Part shown: in pieces, positions 4,658 through 5,750 of the stretch | How positions within the stretch are numbered: the first letter of the stretch is position 1 | Layout: the number at the start of each line of letters is the position of its first letter | Origin: Bacteroidales bacterium | Lineage (GTDB): Bacteria > Bacteroidota > Bacteroidia > Bacteroidales > SMBSF77 | Length of the DNA stretch: 5,750 nucleotides | NCBI GenBank assembly: GCA_021106655.1 | Contig: JAIOTT010000271.1 | Location: forward strand, 1-5,750 | Direction of reading: 5' to 3' | The notes under the pieces: model-generated | Told to the model about the DNA's origin: nothing | Databases searched by the model: none | What the model saw: only the letters and a program-made list of their open reading frames with translations | Position numbers and translations under genes: made by a program

Positions 4658-5750
4658 GTGACAGCCTTTTTAGATAAAACTGCATCATACATATATGAGC
4701 GATTTGGTGGAAACTTTGATCAGCTTTGCATCGTGCTTCCCGGAAGGAGAGCCGCCCTGTTTTTAAAAAAGTATCTTGCAAATTACACTAACAAAACTAT
4801 CTGGGCACCGGCAATATTTTCAATAGAGGATTTTGTTGAAGAACATTCCGGAGTAAGGATACTTGACAGGCTGTCCCTTACATTTGAATTATATGAAGTC
4901 CATAAACAAATAGAAAAAAACTCTGTTCAGCCTTTTGATGAATTCATGAAATGGGGGCAGCAGCTATTAACTGATTTTAATGAGGTTGATCTCGATATGG
5001 CAGACTCCGGGAAACTTTACGAATATCTGAACGAAGCAAGAGCAATGGCAGTCTGGAATCTCGATTTAACTCCTCTGACAAGCAAGGAAAAAGATTATCT
5101 GAAATTTTATAATTCATTAACACAGTATTATATAGCCTTTAAAGAAAGATTGATCCAAAAAGCTATGGCTTTTCAAGGTATGGCATATAGGATGATGGCA
5201 AATAATATTGCTGAGATCAGTAAGGACCTCCAATGGAAGAACATTGTCTTTGCCGGGTTTAATGCTTTAAGTAATTCAGAAGAGTTTATTATTAATTACC
5301 TCAAACATGAAGGTATTGCTGAAACGCTATGGGATTCTGATGTTTATTATCTTGAGGATAAAAGACAAGAAGCAGGTAAATTCCTCAGGCAACATTTCGA
5401 GAAAAGACGAAAAGATGAGTTCAAATGGATAGGAGATGATTTACGAACATCAGAAAAAAATATTAAGCTTGTCGGAGTTCCGCAAAACATAGGTCAGGCA
5501 AAAGTATTAGGACAGATACTACAGGAAATATCAGAAAATAATGATGACCTGGATGATACAGCTATTGTTCTTGCTGATGAAAATCTGCTGATACCAGTAC
5601 TCCATTCACTACCTGAAAACATTAAAACCTTCAATATTACTATGGGGCTGTCTTTGCGGTATACTCCATTGTATGACCTGATAGACACCTTGTTCTCAAC
5701 ATACGAGAATGCAGAGAAATTCAGTCAGATACAAAGTACAAAGCAGCCAT
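4658..5750 (+). CDS. addB: AddB-like helicase/PD-(D/E)XK nuclease subunit, 3'-truncated by window edge
   Basis: An uninterrupted frame of 364 codons plus one base runs off the right edge. GTG 4658 is the only sensible start: an in-frame TAA lies at 4637-4639 and the resulting N-terminus, (M)TAFLDKTASYIYERFGG, fits the family. Next come CIVLPGRRAALFLKKYLA, the degenerate nucleotide-fold N-terminus of Bacteroidota AddB-like proteins, then IWAPAIFSIEDFVEE and LSLTFELYEVHK. Further helicase-fold segments follow, such as NIVFAGFNALSNSEE and DTAIVLADENLLIPVL. In this family the nuclease motif and any iron-sulfur cysteines lie near the C-terminus, outside the window. AddB partners AddA in processing double-strand DNA ends. 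Family assignment is from recall of the N-terminal pattern, so confidence is a little lower than for the addA-like gene. The GTG start directly after A7 is unusual among its neighbours. Confidence 0.8.
   Translation, partial: MTAFLDKTASYIYERFGGNFDQLCIVLPGRRAALFLKKYLANYTNKTIWAPAIFSIEDFVEEHSGVRILDRLSLTFELYEVHKQIEKNSVQPFDEFMKWGQQLLTDFNEVDLDMADSGKLYEYLNEARAMAVWNLDLTPLTSKEKDYLKFYNSLTQYYIAFKERLIQKAMAFQGMAYRMMANNIAEISKDLQWKNIVFAGFNALSNSEEFIINYLKHEGIAETLWDSDVYYLEDKRQEAGKFLRQHFEKRRKDEFKWIGDDLRTSEKNIKLVGVPQNIGQAKVLGQILQEISENNDDLDDTAIVLADENLLIPVLHSLPENIKTFNITMGLSLRYTPLYDLIDTLFSTYENAEKFSQIQSTKQP

Noticed and set aside
4479..4781. Minus-strand open frame of 100 codons across the murU-addB junction
   Set aside because: It overlaps both flanking + strand genes and the heptamer array, and its product (ITNYELRVM-type reading of the repeat) resembles no family.

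Overview
The window looks like chromosome from an AT-rich member of the Bacteroidota, probably a Bacteroidales/Marinilabiliales-type organism. This is judged from three things: the protein families and their sequence style, start codons with A- or T-rich leaders and no Shine-Dalgarno motif, and the absence of sigma-70-like intergenic promoters. It is not based on a database match. All genes lie on the + strand, none is broken inside the window, and no RNA gene, insertion sequence or CRISPR array is visible.

Layout: (1) the 3' two thirds or so of an AddA/RecB-like helicase-nuclease gene, cut by the left edge (1-2156); (2) a 226-base spacer holding three 11-base repeats and about 2.5 copies of a 42-base repeat; (3) a 472-residue fusion of an AmgK-like sugar kinase with a RapZ C-terminal domain (2383-3801); (4) a 36-base gap made entirely of an octamer array; (5) a MurU-like sugar-1-phosphate nucleotidyltransferase (3838-4572); (6) an 85-base gap ending in a heptamer array; (7) the 5' part of an AddB-like nuclease gene starting at GTG 4658 and cut by the right edge.

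Two functional themes are interleaved. The outer genes would together form an AddAB-type complex that resects double-strand DNA breaks. The inner pair resembles the AmgK-MurU branch of cell wall recycling (MurNAc to MurNAc-1-phosphate to UDP-MurNAc). The kinase carries a domain that in E. coli RapZ senses glucosamine-6-phosphate, the entry point of de novo amino-sugar synthesis. A link between salvage and de novo precursor supply is therefore plausible, but it is inference.

The most unusual feature is non-coding. Each of the three spacers holds its own, different short tandem repeat, and the arrays run up to or into the next start codon. Two of them can be read as chains of tiny start-stop reading frames that lead directly to the downstream gene. 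A separate low-complexity repeat expansion lies in frame inside the AddA-like gene.
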